From CAMENZ01 sp041854955 (GTDB lineage: Bacteria; Bacillota; Clostridia; Peptostreptococcales; Anaerovoracaceae), in assembly GCA_041854955.1 (NCBI GenBank), contig JBHADF010000067.1, positions 1-12,299 of the forward strand: DNA of 12,299 bases. The letters are read 5' to 3'. Shown here one piece after another: positions 1-6,561 of the stretch (its first letter is position 1; each line of letters starts with the position of its first letter). A model generated the notes under the pieces. It searched no databases and was not told the origin of the DNA. It saw only the letters and a list, made by a program, of their open reading frames with translations. The translations under genes were made by a program, and so were the position numbers.

Positions 1-138
1 AAGAAAAGGTTTGCGATAGGGACAAACCCTGAAAAACATTTAGAGTATATATTAAGTTTATAAAATTAAAAACAAGGTATTTGGTTTTGATTGTGATATA
101 TATTCATGCGTTTGTCGTGGCTGAAATAAAAAGAAATA

Positions 139-167
139 TTGTAAAAGACGGGGAAAAATGTTAGAAT
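139..167 (+). promoter_or_regulatory. Sigma-A type promoter of the glycosyltransferase gene
   Basis: A -35 box TTGTAA (139-144) is separated by exactly 17 bases from a -10 box TAGAAT (162-167, five of six consensus bases). Transcription would begin near 174, leaving a leader of about 73 bases before the ATG at 247. The leader starts with two near-identical 10-base direct repeats, AAATGTTCGA (177-186) and AAATGTGCGA (189-198). The call rests on box match and spacing only. Confidence 0.6.
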
Positions 168-246
168 TCTTTTTACAAATGTTCGAATAAATGTGCGACA
201 AGGGGACTGCATTTACCATTAAACTAAGGGGAAAAAAGAGAGAAAT

Positions 247-1335
247 ATGAATATTATTATTTTGACAGGACGCTTCGGCATGGGGCATGTAAAGTGCGCC
301 GAAGCCATAAGGGAAGGCTTGCAAAGTCAGGACGGCGTAAAGGTTTATATCCTGGATATTATAGATTGGATTTTTCCGAAAGCCAGCAAAACCATCTACG
401 GTAGTTTTTCACTTATGGTGTCCAAGGCGCCCAGAATATTTAATTATCTAAATCTGGCAGCAGACAAACATTCGGTGGTGCCTTTGAAAAGTGCCATGGC
501 CAGAAAGATTGACAAGATTATGGACGAATACCGGCCGGATTTAATCATTTCCAGCGTTCCCGTAAGCGGAAAATATATCTCCGCCTACAAGGACCTGAGG
601 AAAAATGATGTGCCTCTGTTCACCTACATCACCGATATTACGGTACATGATGAATGGATGGCCAATAATACGAACAGATACTTTGTAGGGTCCCAATCCG
701 CAAAGGAGGAGCTCATGTGGAGGGGCGTGCCTGAGGAAAAAATCAGCGTTACAGGAGTTCCGGTGAAAAAAGCCTTTTCAGCCGACATAAAGGAAGATGG
801 GGAAAACAACAAGCTTCTCATTATGGGCGGTGGCTTCGGTATGATTCCGGGGATGGATGTTTTGCTCAGCACCGTAAGTGAGCTCAAGGGTGTTAAGACT
901 ACCTTGATAGCCGGAAAAAATGCCAAGCTGGCTGCCATGGTCAAGGAGACCTATCCGGGTATAGAGGTAATAGGCTACACAGATAAGGTAAACGAATTTA
1001 TGCGGGATGCGGATGTGGTAATCACCAAGCCGGGAGGCATAACCACCTTTGAGGCCATCGCTTCAAAGACTCCTATTTTTGCCCTTCAGCCTTTTCTGGA
1101 GCAGGAGAAGGGAAATGCCAGATTCATCGAGGAAAGCGGTGTAGGAAAGGTTGTATATGAGCTTTCCGAAAATACGGCTCGAGATTTGAAAGCCTTCCTG
1201 GAAAATAAGGCGGAAATAAGTAGGATGAAGGAAAATATGGCGGCTCTTACAGCCTCCTTTGAAGAGGATAATCCTCTGCGCTACCTGAAAGGTGCTTCGG
1301 ACGGACAGGAAGGTAAGGCCCATGTGGAATATTAA
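247..1335 (+). CDS. MGDG-synthase/MurG-like glycosyltransferase (processive glycolipid synthase type)
   Basis: This 362-residue protein matches the family of Firmicute diacylglycerol glucosyltransferases (UgtP-like), plant MGDG synthases and MurG (GT28, GT-B fold). These enzymes move a sugar from a UDP-sugar donor to a membrane lipid on the cytoplasmic face. The N-terminal acceptor domain (about 1-170) opens with a Gly-rich loop, GRFGMGH (8-14), and contains TDITVHDEW (129-137) and VTGVPV (168-173), all typical of the MGDG-synthase N domain. The C-terminal donor domain has GGGFGM (194-199), ITKPGGITTFEA (259-270), the nucleotide-sugar binding signature, and Q281 followed by E285 and N290. There is no transmembrane segment, as expected for a peripheral enzyme. 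An AAGGGG (226-231) lies 15 bases before the ATG, a rather long spacing. The acceptor and sugar cannot be read from sequence; a glycolipid product is the best guess. The GNAT gene overlaps its end. Confidence 0.85.
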   Translation: MNIIILTGRFGMGHVKCAEAIREGLQSQDGVKVYILDIIDWIFPKASKTIYGSFSLMVSKAPRIFNYLNLAADKHSVVPLKSAMARKIDKIMDEYRPDLIISSVPVSGKYISAYKDLRKNDVPLFTYITDITVHDEWMANNTNRYFVGSQSAKEELMWRGVPEEKISVTGVPVKKAFSADIKEDGENNKLLIMGGGFGMIPGMDVLLSTVSELKGVKTTLIAGKNAKLAAMVKETYPGIEVIGYTDKVNEFMRDADVVITKPGGITTFEAIASKTPIFALQPFLEQEKGNARFIEESGVGKVVYELSENTARDLKAFLENKAEISRMKENMAALTASFEEDNPLRYLKGASDGQEGKAHVEY

Positions 1336-1834
1336 AGATGTGCCGCACATAAAGTCTGAGCGCCTTTGCCTTGATAAAATTCAGGAAAAGGACATTGATG
1401 TATATAATCGAATTGTGTTAGATGAGACCAGAAATCTTTATTGGGGCTATGACGATTTGGGCGCCTTGGGAGAAACCTTCCAAAGAGACAGCTTTTACAG
1501 GATAACCCTGGAGGACTTTGCTGAAAAGGAGGCTCTTAATTTTGCCGTAAGACTTCCCGACGGAAGCATGATAGGGGAAGCGGTTTTCTTTAACTTTCAG
1601 GATGAAGAGGTGGGGGAGCTGGGCTGCCGCATAGATTCTCTCCATAAGGGCAAGGGCTATGGCCGTGAAGCCTTCGGAGCCGCAATGAACTGGGCCTTGG
1701 AAACCGGATTTCTGAAAAAGGTGGTCTCAAAATGCTTCAAGGAAAACAAAGCTTCCTATAAGATGCTGTCAGCTCATATGGAGCCGACAGGTGAGGATGA
1801 GATTTTTTTCTATTTTGCAAAATCTGCGGAATAG
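1322..1834 (+). CDS. GNAT-family N-acetyltransferase (RimJ/RimL-like)
   Basis: A 170-residue acetyltransferase of the Acetyltransf_3 type, which uses acetyl-CoA to acetylate an amine on a small molecule or protein N-terminus. The opening IKSERLCLDKI (10-20) is the usual first strand of RimJ/RimL relatives. HKGKGYGREA (108-117) is the motif A pyrophosphate-binding loop (Q/R-x-x-G-x-G/A variant), and ENKASYKML (141-149) is the conserved motif B asparagine region. I chose the ATG at 1322 over an in-frame ATG at 1292 because AGGAAGG (1307-1313) sits 8 bases before it and the protein then begins at the family's normal position. This start lies inside the preceding gene (14-base overlap), which implies translational coupling. 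The substrate is unknown; a role connected to the glycosyltransferase is only suggested by the overlap. Confidence 0.85.
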   Translation: MWNIKDVPHIKSERLCLDKIQEKDIDVYNRIVLDETRNLYWGYDDLGALGETFQRDSFYRITLEDFAEKEALNFAVRLPDGSMIGEAVFFNFQDEEVGELGCRIDSLHKGKGYGREAFGAAMNWALETGFLKKVVSKCFKENKASYKMLSAHMEPTGEDEIFFYFAKSAE

Positions 1835-1867
1835 TGATAAATAAAAATATATAAAAGGGGGTAAATC

Positions 1868-3883
1868 ATGAAGAAAAGGATTTACGAAAAAGGAAAACAG
1901 GGATTTTTGAGAATCGGGGTTGCACTGGCCCTGGTGGTAACGCTGATTTCATCAGGCTTGTTACCGGCCGGCGCAGAAACCATATCACCGAAGAACGACT
2001 TTTTTGAAGCCGTAAACGGAGAATATCTCAGCACCAAGGACGAAGGTACAGGTTACGGAGAATGGGGCGTAACAAATGACCTTATAGACGCTACCGATGA
2101 AAAGATAGACGGAATTATAAAGGACTTGGTGAAAAACAAGTATATGTATGAAGAGGGATCCGTAGAGAGAAAAATCGTGGATTTTTATTTGACTGCAAGA
2201 GACAGCCAAGGCAGGGAAAAGACCGGCCTTCAGGGAATTTCTCACCTGCTCAGGCAGATAGAAGATGCGAGAAATATGAAGGAGCTCAGCCGCGTATGGG
2301 CGACTCTTTCGCCCTATGCTTCTTTTCTTCCCTTAAAGGCAGAGCCGGATGTGGATTCCGATGATGCGAGATATTATGTAAATTATCTCTATGTGGAAAA
2401 CAGCGATTACGATTTCAGCGGCTTCGACGATAAGGAAATAAAGGCGGGCAAGGACTATATCGTAGATGTGTTGATTGCTTACGGAATAGATAAGGATAAG
2501 GCTGCAAAGGATGCAGAAGGTATTTGGGAATATTTGAACTACACCGCAGATACCTCCAATGAAAAGGATGACAGAGACGGAACCTATCAGTACAAGACAT
2601 ATAAAGAGGTTTTGGGGCTCTACTCCAACTTGGATATGAAGGGTTTCCTGAAAATTCATAAGGAGAACCTTAAGGATGTGGCAAAAGTAAGCCAGAAGGA
2701 ATTCATCGTTGAATCTCCCCACTTTGTAAAGGCCTTAAACAAAAAATACTTTACCGATGATAAGCTTGATTTGATGAAGAAGGTTACCATCTTTATGTTG
2801 CTGGACGGACTGTCGGGAGACTATCAGTGCCTTCCCAAGGCTTTCCAAGAAGCCAACTTAAAGCTGACCAACGCCATATATTCGGAAAATGAAAGCTATG
2901 ACCCTGAAGATCAGGCCTTGGAGGCTACAAAATATCTTTTAGAGGACGAGGTTGCAAAGCTTTATACGGACAAGTATTTTACACCGGAAATGAAGGAAAA
3001 AGCCTCTAATCTCATCAGAATTATCCAGAGAAATTACAGACAAATGATAAAAAATTCCACCTGGATGAGCGATAAGACTAAAAAGCAGGCTATGAAAAAG
3101 GTGGACAAGCTGGTGGTAAATGTAGGCTATCCCGAAGGAGTTTGGGGCAACGGAGTGGAGACGGCCAATATTTTAGCCCCTGAAAAGGGAGGCGATTGCC
3201 TGACCAACGCCATCGAATATTTAAAGAACGGGAATAAGGTGAAAAACCCTACAAACAAGGTCAACAAGAAAGCGTGGCCTTTGGCTGTGACAGAAGTCAA
3301 CGCCATGTATGACTGCACCAGAAACTCTATAACCATTCCTGCAGGCATACTTCAGGAGCCCTTCTTCTATGCCGATGGAAACCTGGCAGAAAACCTTGGT
3401 GGAATAGGTGCAACCGTAGCTCATGAAATAAGTCATGCCTTTGACAACGACGGAGCCAATTATGACGCCGAAGGAAGCTATAAGAACTGGTGGACTTCCA
3501 AGGACTATAAGAAAATGAGGAAGATACAGAGAAAAATGGTTAAGTACTTCGGCAGCTTTTCCATGGAGGGAATTCCTCTTGACGGAGAGATGACCTTGCC
3601 GGAAAACATAGCCGATTTAGGAGCCATGGAATGCGTAATGCGCCTCGTACCTGCCGACCAAAAGAGCATGGAAGACTTCTTCGTCGCCTATGCAAAATCC
3701 TGGGCTACAAAGTACTCCAAGGAAAGTCTGGAAAATATTATGAAAAACGATGAGCATGCTCCGGACAAGCTGAGGGTAAACGCCATATTAAGTACTACTG
3801 ACGCCTTCTACAAAACCTATGGCATCGTGGAGGGAGACGGTATGTATATCAGTCCTAAGGACAGGGTGAGCATCTGGCACTAA
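1868..3883 (+). CDS. Secreted M13-family zinc metallopeptidase (neprilysin/PepO-like)
   Basis: This 671-residue protein has the full length and architecture of M13 endopeptidases, which cleave oligopeptides on the N-terminal side of hydrophobic residues. A signal peptide (basic start, hydrophobic 15-32, likely cleavage after AGA at 34-36) has no lipobox, so a freely secreted enzyme is expected. The mature N-terminus (PKNDFFEAVNGEYL) matches the M13 N-terminal helix. The catalytic domain has the zinc motif HEISH (519-523), the third ligand E579 in ENIAD (579-583), the substrate-binding NAMY (478-481), and HAPDKLRVN (630-638) supplying the transition-state His630 and Arg636. The last residues are SIWH rather than the usual Cys-x-x-Trp ending, and the terminal Trp position is kept. 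An AAGGGGG precedes the ATG. It lies 33 bases after the GNAT gene, so it may be cotranscribed. All catalytic residues are intact, so it should be active. Confidence 0.93.
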   Translation: MKKRIYEKGKQGFLRIGVALALVVTLISSGLLPAGAETISPKNDFFEAVNGEYLSTKDEGTGYGEWGVTNDLIDATDEKIDGIIKDLVKNKYMYEEGSVERKIVDFYLTARDSQGREKTGLQGISHLLRQIEDARNMKELSRVWATLSPYASFLPLKAEPDVDSDDARYYVNYLYVENSDYDFSGFDDKEIKAGKDYIVDVLIAYGIDKDKAAKDAEGIWEYLNYTADTSNEKDDRDGTYQYKTYKEVLGLYSNLDMKGFLKIHKENLKDVAKVSQKEFIVESPHFVKALNKKYFTDDKLDLMKKVTIFMLLDGLSGDYQCLPKAFQEANLKLTNAIYSENESYDPEDQALEATKYLLEDEVAKLYTDKYFTPEMKEKASNLIRIIQRNYRQMIKNSTWMSDKTKKQAMKKVDKLVVNVGYPEGVWGNGVETANILAPEKGGDCLTNAIEYLKNGNKVKNPTNKVNKKAWPLAVTEVNAMYDCTRNSITIPAGILQEPFFYADGNLAENLGGIGATVAHEISHAFDNDGANYDAEGSYKNWWTSKDYKKMRKIQRKMVKYFGSFSMEGIPLDGEMTLPENIADLGAMECVMRLVPADQKSMEDFFVAYAKSWATKYSKESLENIMKNDEHAPDKLRVNAILSTTDAFYKTYGIVEGDGMYISPKDRVSIWH

Positions 3884-3896
3884 TTTGTCCATAGTA

Positions 3897-3925
3897 TTGA
3901 AATGATAAAAATAAAGGAGTATAAT
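3897..3925 (+). promoter_or_regulatory. Strong sigma-A promoter of the tRNA-Gly gene
   Basis: A -35 box TTGAAA (3897-3902) and a perfect -10 box TATAAT (3920-3925) are spaced by 17 bases. Transcription should begin near 3932, giving a short 5' leader of about 17 bases before the mature tRNA, to be removed by RNase P. The promoter starts only 14 bases after the stop codon of the metallopeptidase gene. Confidence 0.8.
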
Positions 3926-3944
3926 ACATCTCGTGTTATACTCC
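3916..3944. repeat. Perfect inverted repeat overlapping the tRNA promoter -10 box
   Basis: GGAGTATAA (3916-3924) and TTATACTCC (3936-3944) are perfect 9-base inverted arms; T-G and A-T inner pairs extend the stem to 11 with a 7-base loop. The left arm includes most of the -10 box and the right arm lies in the first transcribed bases. No T-tract follows, so it is not a standard terminator for the upstream gene. It may be an operator, a hairpin slowing readthrough from the upstream gene, or chance similarity to the -10 sequence. Confidence 0.6.
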
Positions 3945-3948
3945 CTAT

Positions 3949-4022
3949 GCAGGGCTAGTACATCGGTAGTATATCAGCTTCCCAAGCTGAGGAGGCGGGT
4001 TCGACTCCCGTGCCTTGCTCCA
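3949..4022 (+). tRNA. tRNA-Gly (anticodon CCC)
   Basis: The 74 bases fold into a complete cloverleaf. The acceptor stem is GCAGGGC with GCCTTGC (one G-U), the D stem GTAC with GTAT, and the anticodon stem TCAGC with GCTGA around the loop TTCCCAA. The variable loop has 4 bases, and the T stem GCGGG with CCCGT encloses TTCGACT. The anticodon CCC (3981-3983) reads GGG glycine codons. The discriminator is T, as in bacterial glycine tRNAs, and the 3' CCA is encoded. It has its own promoter and terminator and appears to be a single-gene transcription unit. Confidence 0.95.
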
Positions 4023-4030
4023 TAAACAAT

Positions 4031-4067
4031 GCAGACCTTAGGAACAGACTTTAGGGTCTGCGTTTTT
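4031..4067 (+). terminator. Rho-independent terminator of the tRNA gene
   Basis: GCAGACC (4031-4037) pairs with GGTCTGC (4055-4061), with a possible CCT/AGG inner extension across a bulge, followed by G and five T bases (4063-4067). It lies 8 bases after the tRNA 3' end. Confidence 0.8.
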
Positions 4068-4124
4068 ATATCAGTGCATTTTTGCTCCTATGAGGATTCT
4101 ATAGGCAAAATCACGGAGTAGACA

Positions 4125-4184
4125 TTGGTTGTCCTGTGTAAAATACGGCATTTCTCGCTTTGTGTCGTGGCTTACAACAACCAA
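4125..4184 (+). repeat. Nested imperfect inverted repeat in the leader of the XRE gene
   Basis: Three nested helices can be drawn. TTGGTTGT (4125-4132) pairs with ACAACCAA (4177-4184), TGTAA (4137-4141) with TTACA (4172-4176), and ACGGC (4145-4149) with GTCGT (4164-4168, one G-U). A 4-base bulge and a 3x3 internal loop separate the helices. It ends 19 bases before the ribosome binding site of the XRE gene. It could be a structured 5' leader or the end of a small mobile element; I do not recognise it as a known riboswitch. No T-tract follows on either strand. Confidence 0.4.
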
Positions 4185-4216
4185 AATTGATAGGATTTGT
4201 TTGAAAGGAGGAAGTC

Positions 4217-4732
4217 ATGGACCAGAAAAAAATAGGCAGGTTCTTAAAGGAACTCCGCAAGGAAAAAGAAATGACACAAGAACAGCTTGCGGAAAAATTT
4301 AACGTTTCAAGTAGAACCGTGTCTCGTTGGGAAACCGGAAACAATATGCCTGATTTAGATATTTTAATTGAAATATCAGACTATTATGAAGTTGACCTCC
4401 GAGAAATTCTTAATGGAGAAAGGAAAAGCGAGGATATGAATAAAGAAATAAAAGATACTGTATTAAAGGCAGTGGACTACACAAAGACCGAGGCGGAAAG
4501 ATATAATAAACGAGTGAGAATATGCAATGGCATTGGGTTATTGCTGATTGTGTTACCTATGTTATTAAGAGATACAAACATATACGCAAGCAGCCGACTA
4601 CTGAGAAATGGCTTGGATTTTATGCAAGGGGCAGCTATAGGAATATTACTGGTGGGTTTAATAATGTCCGGTCGTTATGGTGCGAAGGTCAGAGCCTTTA
4701 AGCAGAGATTATTCAAGAAAAATATAGTTTGA
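4217..4732 (+). CDS. XRE-family HTH regulator with two C-terminal membrane segments
   Basis: A 171-residue protein with an N-terminal Cro/C1-type helix-turn-helix (about 6-66). The scaffold runs IGRFLKELRKEKEMTQEQLAEKF, then SSRTVSRWETGNNMPD with the recognition helix at about 31-39. A charged linker (67-100) leads to two hydrophobic segments, about 103-117 and 136-151, and a basic tail (158-169). The DNA-binding domain is thus probably tethered to the membrane, an arrangement seen in many Firmicute regulators of small cassettes. AAAGGAGG (4204-4211) lies 5 bases before the ATG, an excellent start signal. The coding region is visibly more AT-rich than the flanking genes, which suggests recent acquisition next to the tRNA gene. 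Targets are unknown, and no cognate gene lies beside it in this window. I saw no convincing promoter between the tRNA terminator and the gene. Confidence 0.85.
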   Translation: MDQKKIGRFLKELRKEKEMTQEQLAEKFNVSSRTVSRWETGNNMPDLDILIEISDYYEVDLREILNGERKSEDMNKEIKDTVLKAVDYTKTEAERYNKRVRICNGIGLLLIVLPMLLRDTNIYASSRLLRNGLDFMQGAAIGILLVGLIMSGRYGAKVRAFKQRLFKKNIV

Positions 4733-4816
4733 ATTTTATAAATGATGCTATGCTTATGGAAACTTTATCAATTTGGAAATGAAAGGTAAATAAAATTTCA
4801 CAGTCTCGCTAAAAAT

Positions 4817-4850
4817 AAACCCGGTAAACCAAAACAGTTTACCGGGTTTT
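4817..4850. terminator. Bidirectional terminator between convergent XRE and CAP genes
   Basis: A 13-base perfect stem, AAACCCGGTAAAC (4817-4829) with GTTTACCGGGTTT (4837-4849), encloses a 7-base loop. TTTT (4847-4850) follows on the forward strand, and an A-run (4811-4815) gives a T-run for the reverse strand. It lies 85 bases after the XRE stop codon and 59 bases beyond the CAP gene stop, so it can serve both converging transcripts. Confidence 0.85.
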
Positions 4851-4908
4851 ACTAATCTTAAAAAATCCTTGCTAAACCCATAGTTCAAAAGGGCTTTTAA
4901 AAGAATAC

Positions 4909-6486
4909 TTATCTCCTAAGCTCCGCCTCTTCCGAATAATATCCGTTTACGGTGGTTCCCTTATAGGTTCTGTAGGCGCGGACCTTGTAGGAGGCCGGAC
5001 GGTAGCTCAGGGAAATCCCATAGCTTGTACCGGTGGTTTTTCCAATCAAGGACCAGCTGCTTTGGCCGGAACCCTTTCTGTATATCTTATATCCTGTAGC
5101 CTTGCTAACCTGTGTCCAGGAAAGATAAGCTTTCCCGCCACGTACAGCGGGCTTTTTGGCCACTTGAACCTTAGACAGGGGCACTGAAAGGGAAACAGCC
5201 TTTGAAAAATCGCTTTCATAGACGGAAGCTTTAATAGCTCGCTTTGCCACTATTCTATAGTAATATTTCATTCCCCGACCTACGGTGGAATCCAAGAAGG
5301 AAGGTTCATCCAAATCTGATATCAGAAGCTTCCATTTCCCATTGGCAGTTTTTCGGTACACATCGTAGCTATCGGCATTTTTGACAGCGTCCCAATTCAA
5401 GGCAACCGTATGGGGCCCAAAGAAGGCGGCAGAAGGCTTCTCAGGTGCTTCCGTAGAATAGTAGCCCTCTAAATCGAAGAAGTTAACCGTGTAGGAAATG
5501 CGCTTCCCGCCGTTGAGCACATTCACTATGAAGGAATCTCCAGGCTTGTATTTGGAAAGTCCGGCAGGCTTGAAGATTATGCAGCTGCTTCGGCCGTATT
5601 GACTGTTATCTATATAGAACTCTCCATCGGCGTGATATATGCTGAAGGTCCATATTTTGCTGTCCGATATCCGGGTTATGGATACTACTACATCCTTCTT
5701 GTCGAAGTAGGAGCCATAGGAAATGCTCCAAGGAGAGCCTGCGGGAAAGTAGGAGACAGGTGTGTTAGCCGATGGCCACATGACAGCTCCTCTCCGATTA
5801 TCTCTATTGGAAGCATCCAAGGCATACATGGCACTATAGGTACCCCTCGGGCCTGTTACGGAGCCGAAGCCGGTCATGCCCATGGAAGGGTTCAAAATCC
5901 AGCGGCGATGGCCGAGGGAAGCAATGTTTTGTCTGTCTCCGTCATACATCCAACCGTTTATCATGCACCATTTAAGGCTGTTATTTTTCCAGGAAACTCT
6001 GGCTATATTCGATAAGGACGCACCGGAAATACCCGATTGAGCCAAGGCTTTAGTCATGCCCTTGGGAGCTGTCGGGTTGTGGGTTAAAGACCCGTTGGCA
6101 TAATTGACGATACAGGAGGCCTGGGCCAGGTTGACCATCACATCGGAAACATATATGTCATCGGAAAGTCCCGCCATATATCTGATGGTTTTCAAAGTAT
6201 TTAAAGCGTATGTCTGCTCCGGGTCAGCTAACTTCCCCGCTTTGTAAGGGGCCGTTAAAAGGGGCGCCTCTATGAAATTTATCTTATATTCGCCTATTTT
6301 ATAGCCCTTAAAGTCATAGCCTATTGGGCCTGTAGGATGTGTTTGAACATAATCAGCTATCTGCTGTTGGGTAGGTGTAGGCGTTACCGTCATGTTTTCC
6401 GACAAAGCCTTACCTACATCGGTAAAGCAAAGGAAAAAAACTAAGATAAGGCTCAAATATCCCCCAATTTTTAAAACTCTTTTCAT
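4909..6486 (-). CDS. Secreted CAP (SCP/PR-1) domain protein with two fibronectin type III domains
   Basis: This 525-residue protein starts with a signal peptide (hydrophobic 8-22, likely cleaved near ALS-EN at 27-31) and a short Thr/Pro-rich linker (33-40). A CAP domain follows at about 85-225. It shows the bacterial CAP pattern: LAQASCIVNYANGSLTHNP (120-138) with cavity His136, and RQNIASLGHRRWILNP (185-200) with His193. A beta-rich stretch to about 340 precedes two FN3 modules (about 348-436 and 437-524), each with the Trp of strand B (W365, W457) and the YxVYRK/YKIYRK strand C signature. It has no sortase motif or cell-wall repeat, so release or non-covalent surface binding is likely. Function is unknown beyond the family; clostridial CAP proteins are spore, surface or secreted factors. 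GGGAG (6497-6501) precedes the ATG. It lies 75 bases downstream of the aldo-keto reductase gene and may be read from its promoter, since I saw no clear terminator between them. Confidence 0.88.
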   Translation of the reverse strand: MKRVLKIGGYLSLILVFFLCFTDVGKALSENMTVTPTPTQQQIADYVQTHPTGPIGYDFKGYKIGEYKINFIEAPLLTAPYKAGKLADPEQTYALNTLKTIRYMAGLSDDIYVSDVMVNLAQASCIVNYANGSLTHNPTAPKGMTKALAQSGISGASLSNIARVSWKNNSLKWCMINGWMYDGDRQNIASLGHRRWILNPSMGMTGFGSVTGPRGTYSAMYALDASNRDNRRGAVMWPSANTPVSYFPAGSPWSISYGSYFDKKDVVVSITRISDSKIWTFSIYHADGEFYIDNSQYGRSSCIIFKPAGLSKYKPGDSFIVNVLNGGKRISYTVNFFDLEGYYSTEAPEKPSAAFFGPHTVALNWDAVKNADSYDVYRKTANGKWKLLISDLDEPSFLDSTVGRGMKYYYRIVAKRAIKASVYESDFSKAVSLSVPLSKVQVAKKPAVRGGKAYLSWTQVSKATGYKIYRKGSGQSSWSLIGKTTGTSYGISLSYRPASYKVRAYRTYKGTTVNGYYSEEAELRR

Positions 6487-6561
6487 AAGCTTTCGTCTCC
6501 CTTATTCTCACAATCCAAATTAATATTCATATCAATGCTTTGTAAAGCCGGTAAAAACCGT

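Noticed and set aside
8..28. Hairpin GGTTTG/CAAACC at the left edge as a terminator
   Set aside because: No T-tract follows on the forward strand. The reverse-strand T-run (positions 7-1) would serve a reverse transcript from a region where no reverse gene exists. The six-base stem is too weak to call.
58..324. Reverse-strand open frame of 88 codons over the promoter and start of the glycosyltransferase gene
   Set aside because: It covers a well-supported forward promoter and the conserved start of the glycosyltransferase, has no family resemblance, and is of low complexity.
1292..1321. Upstream ATG at 1292 for the acetyltransferase
   Set aside because: No ribosome binding site, it adds ten residues not seen in the family, and a better site serves the ATG at 1322.
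4071..4151. Short reverse-strand frame of 26 codons between the tRNA terminator and the XRE gene
   Set aside because: It reads as plausible protein-like sequence and could be a remnant of a mobile gene, but the ribosome binding site is weak, it is very short, and it lies within the structured leader; not enough to call a gene.
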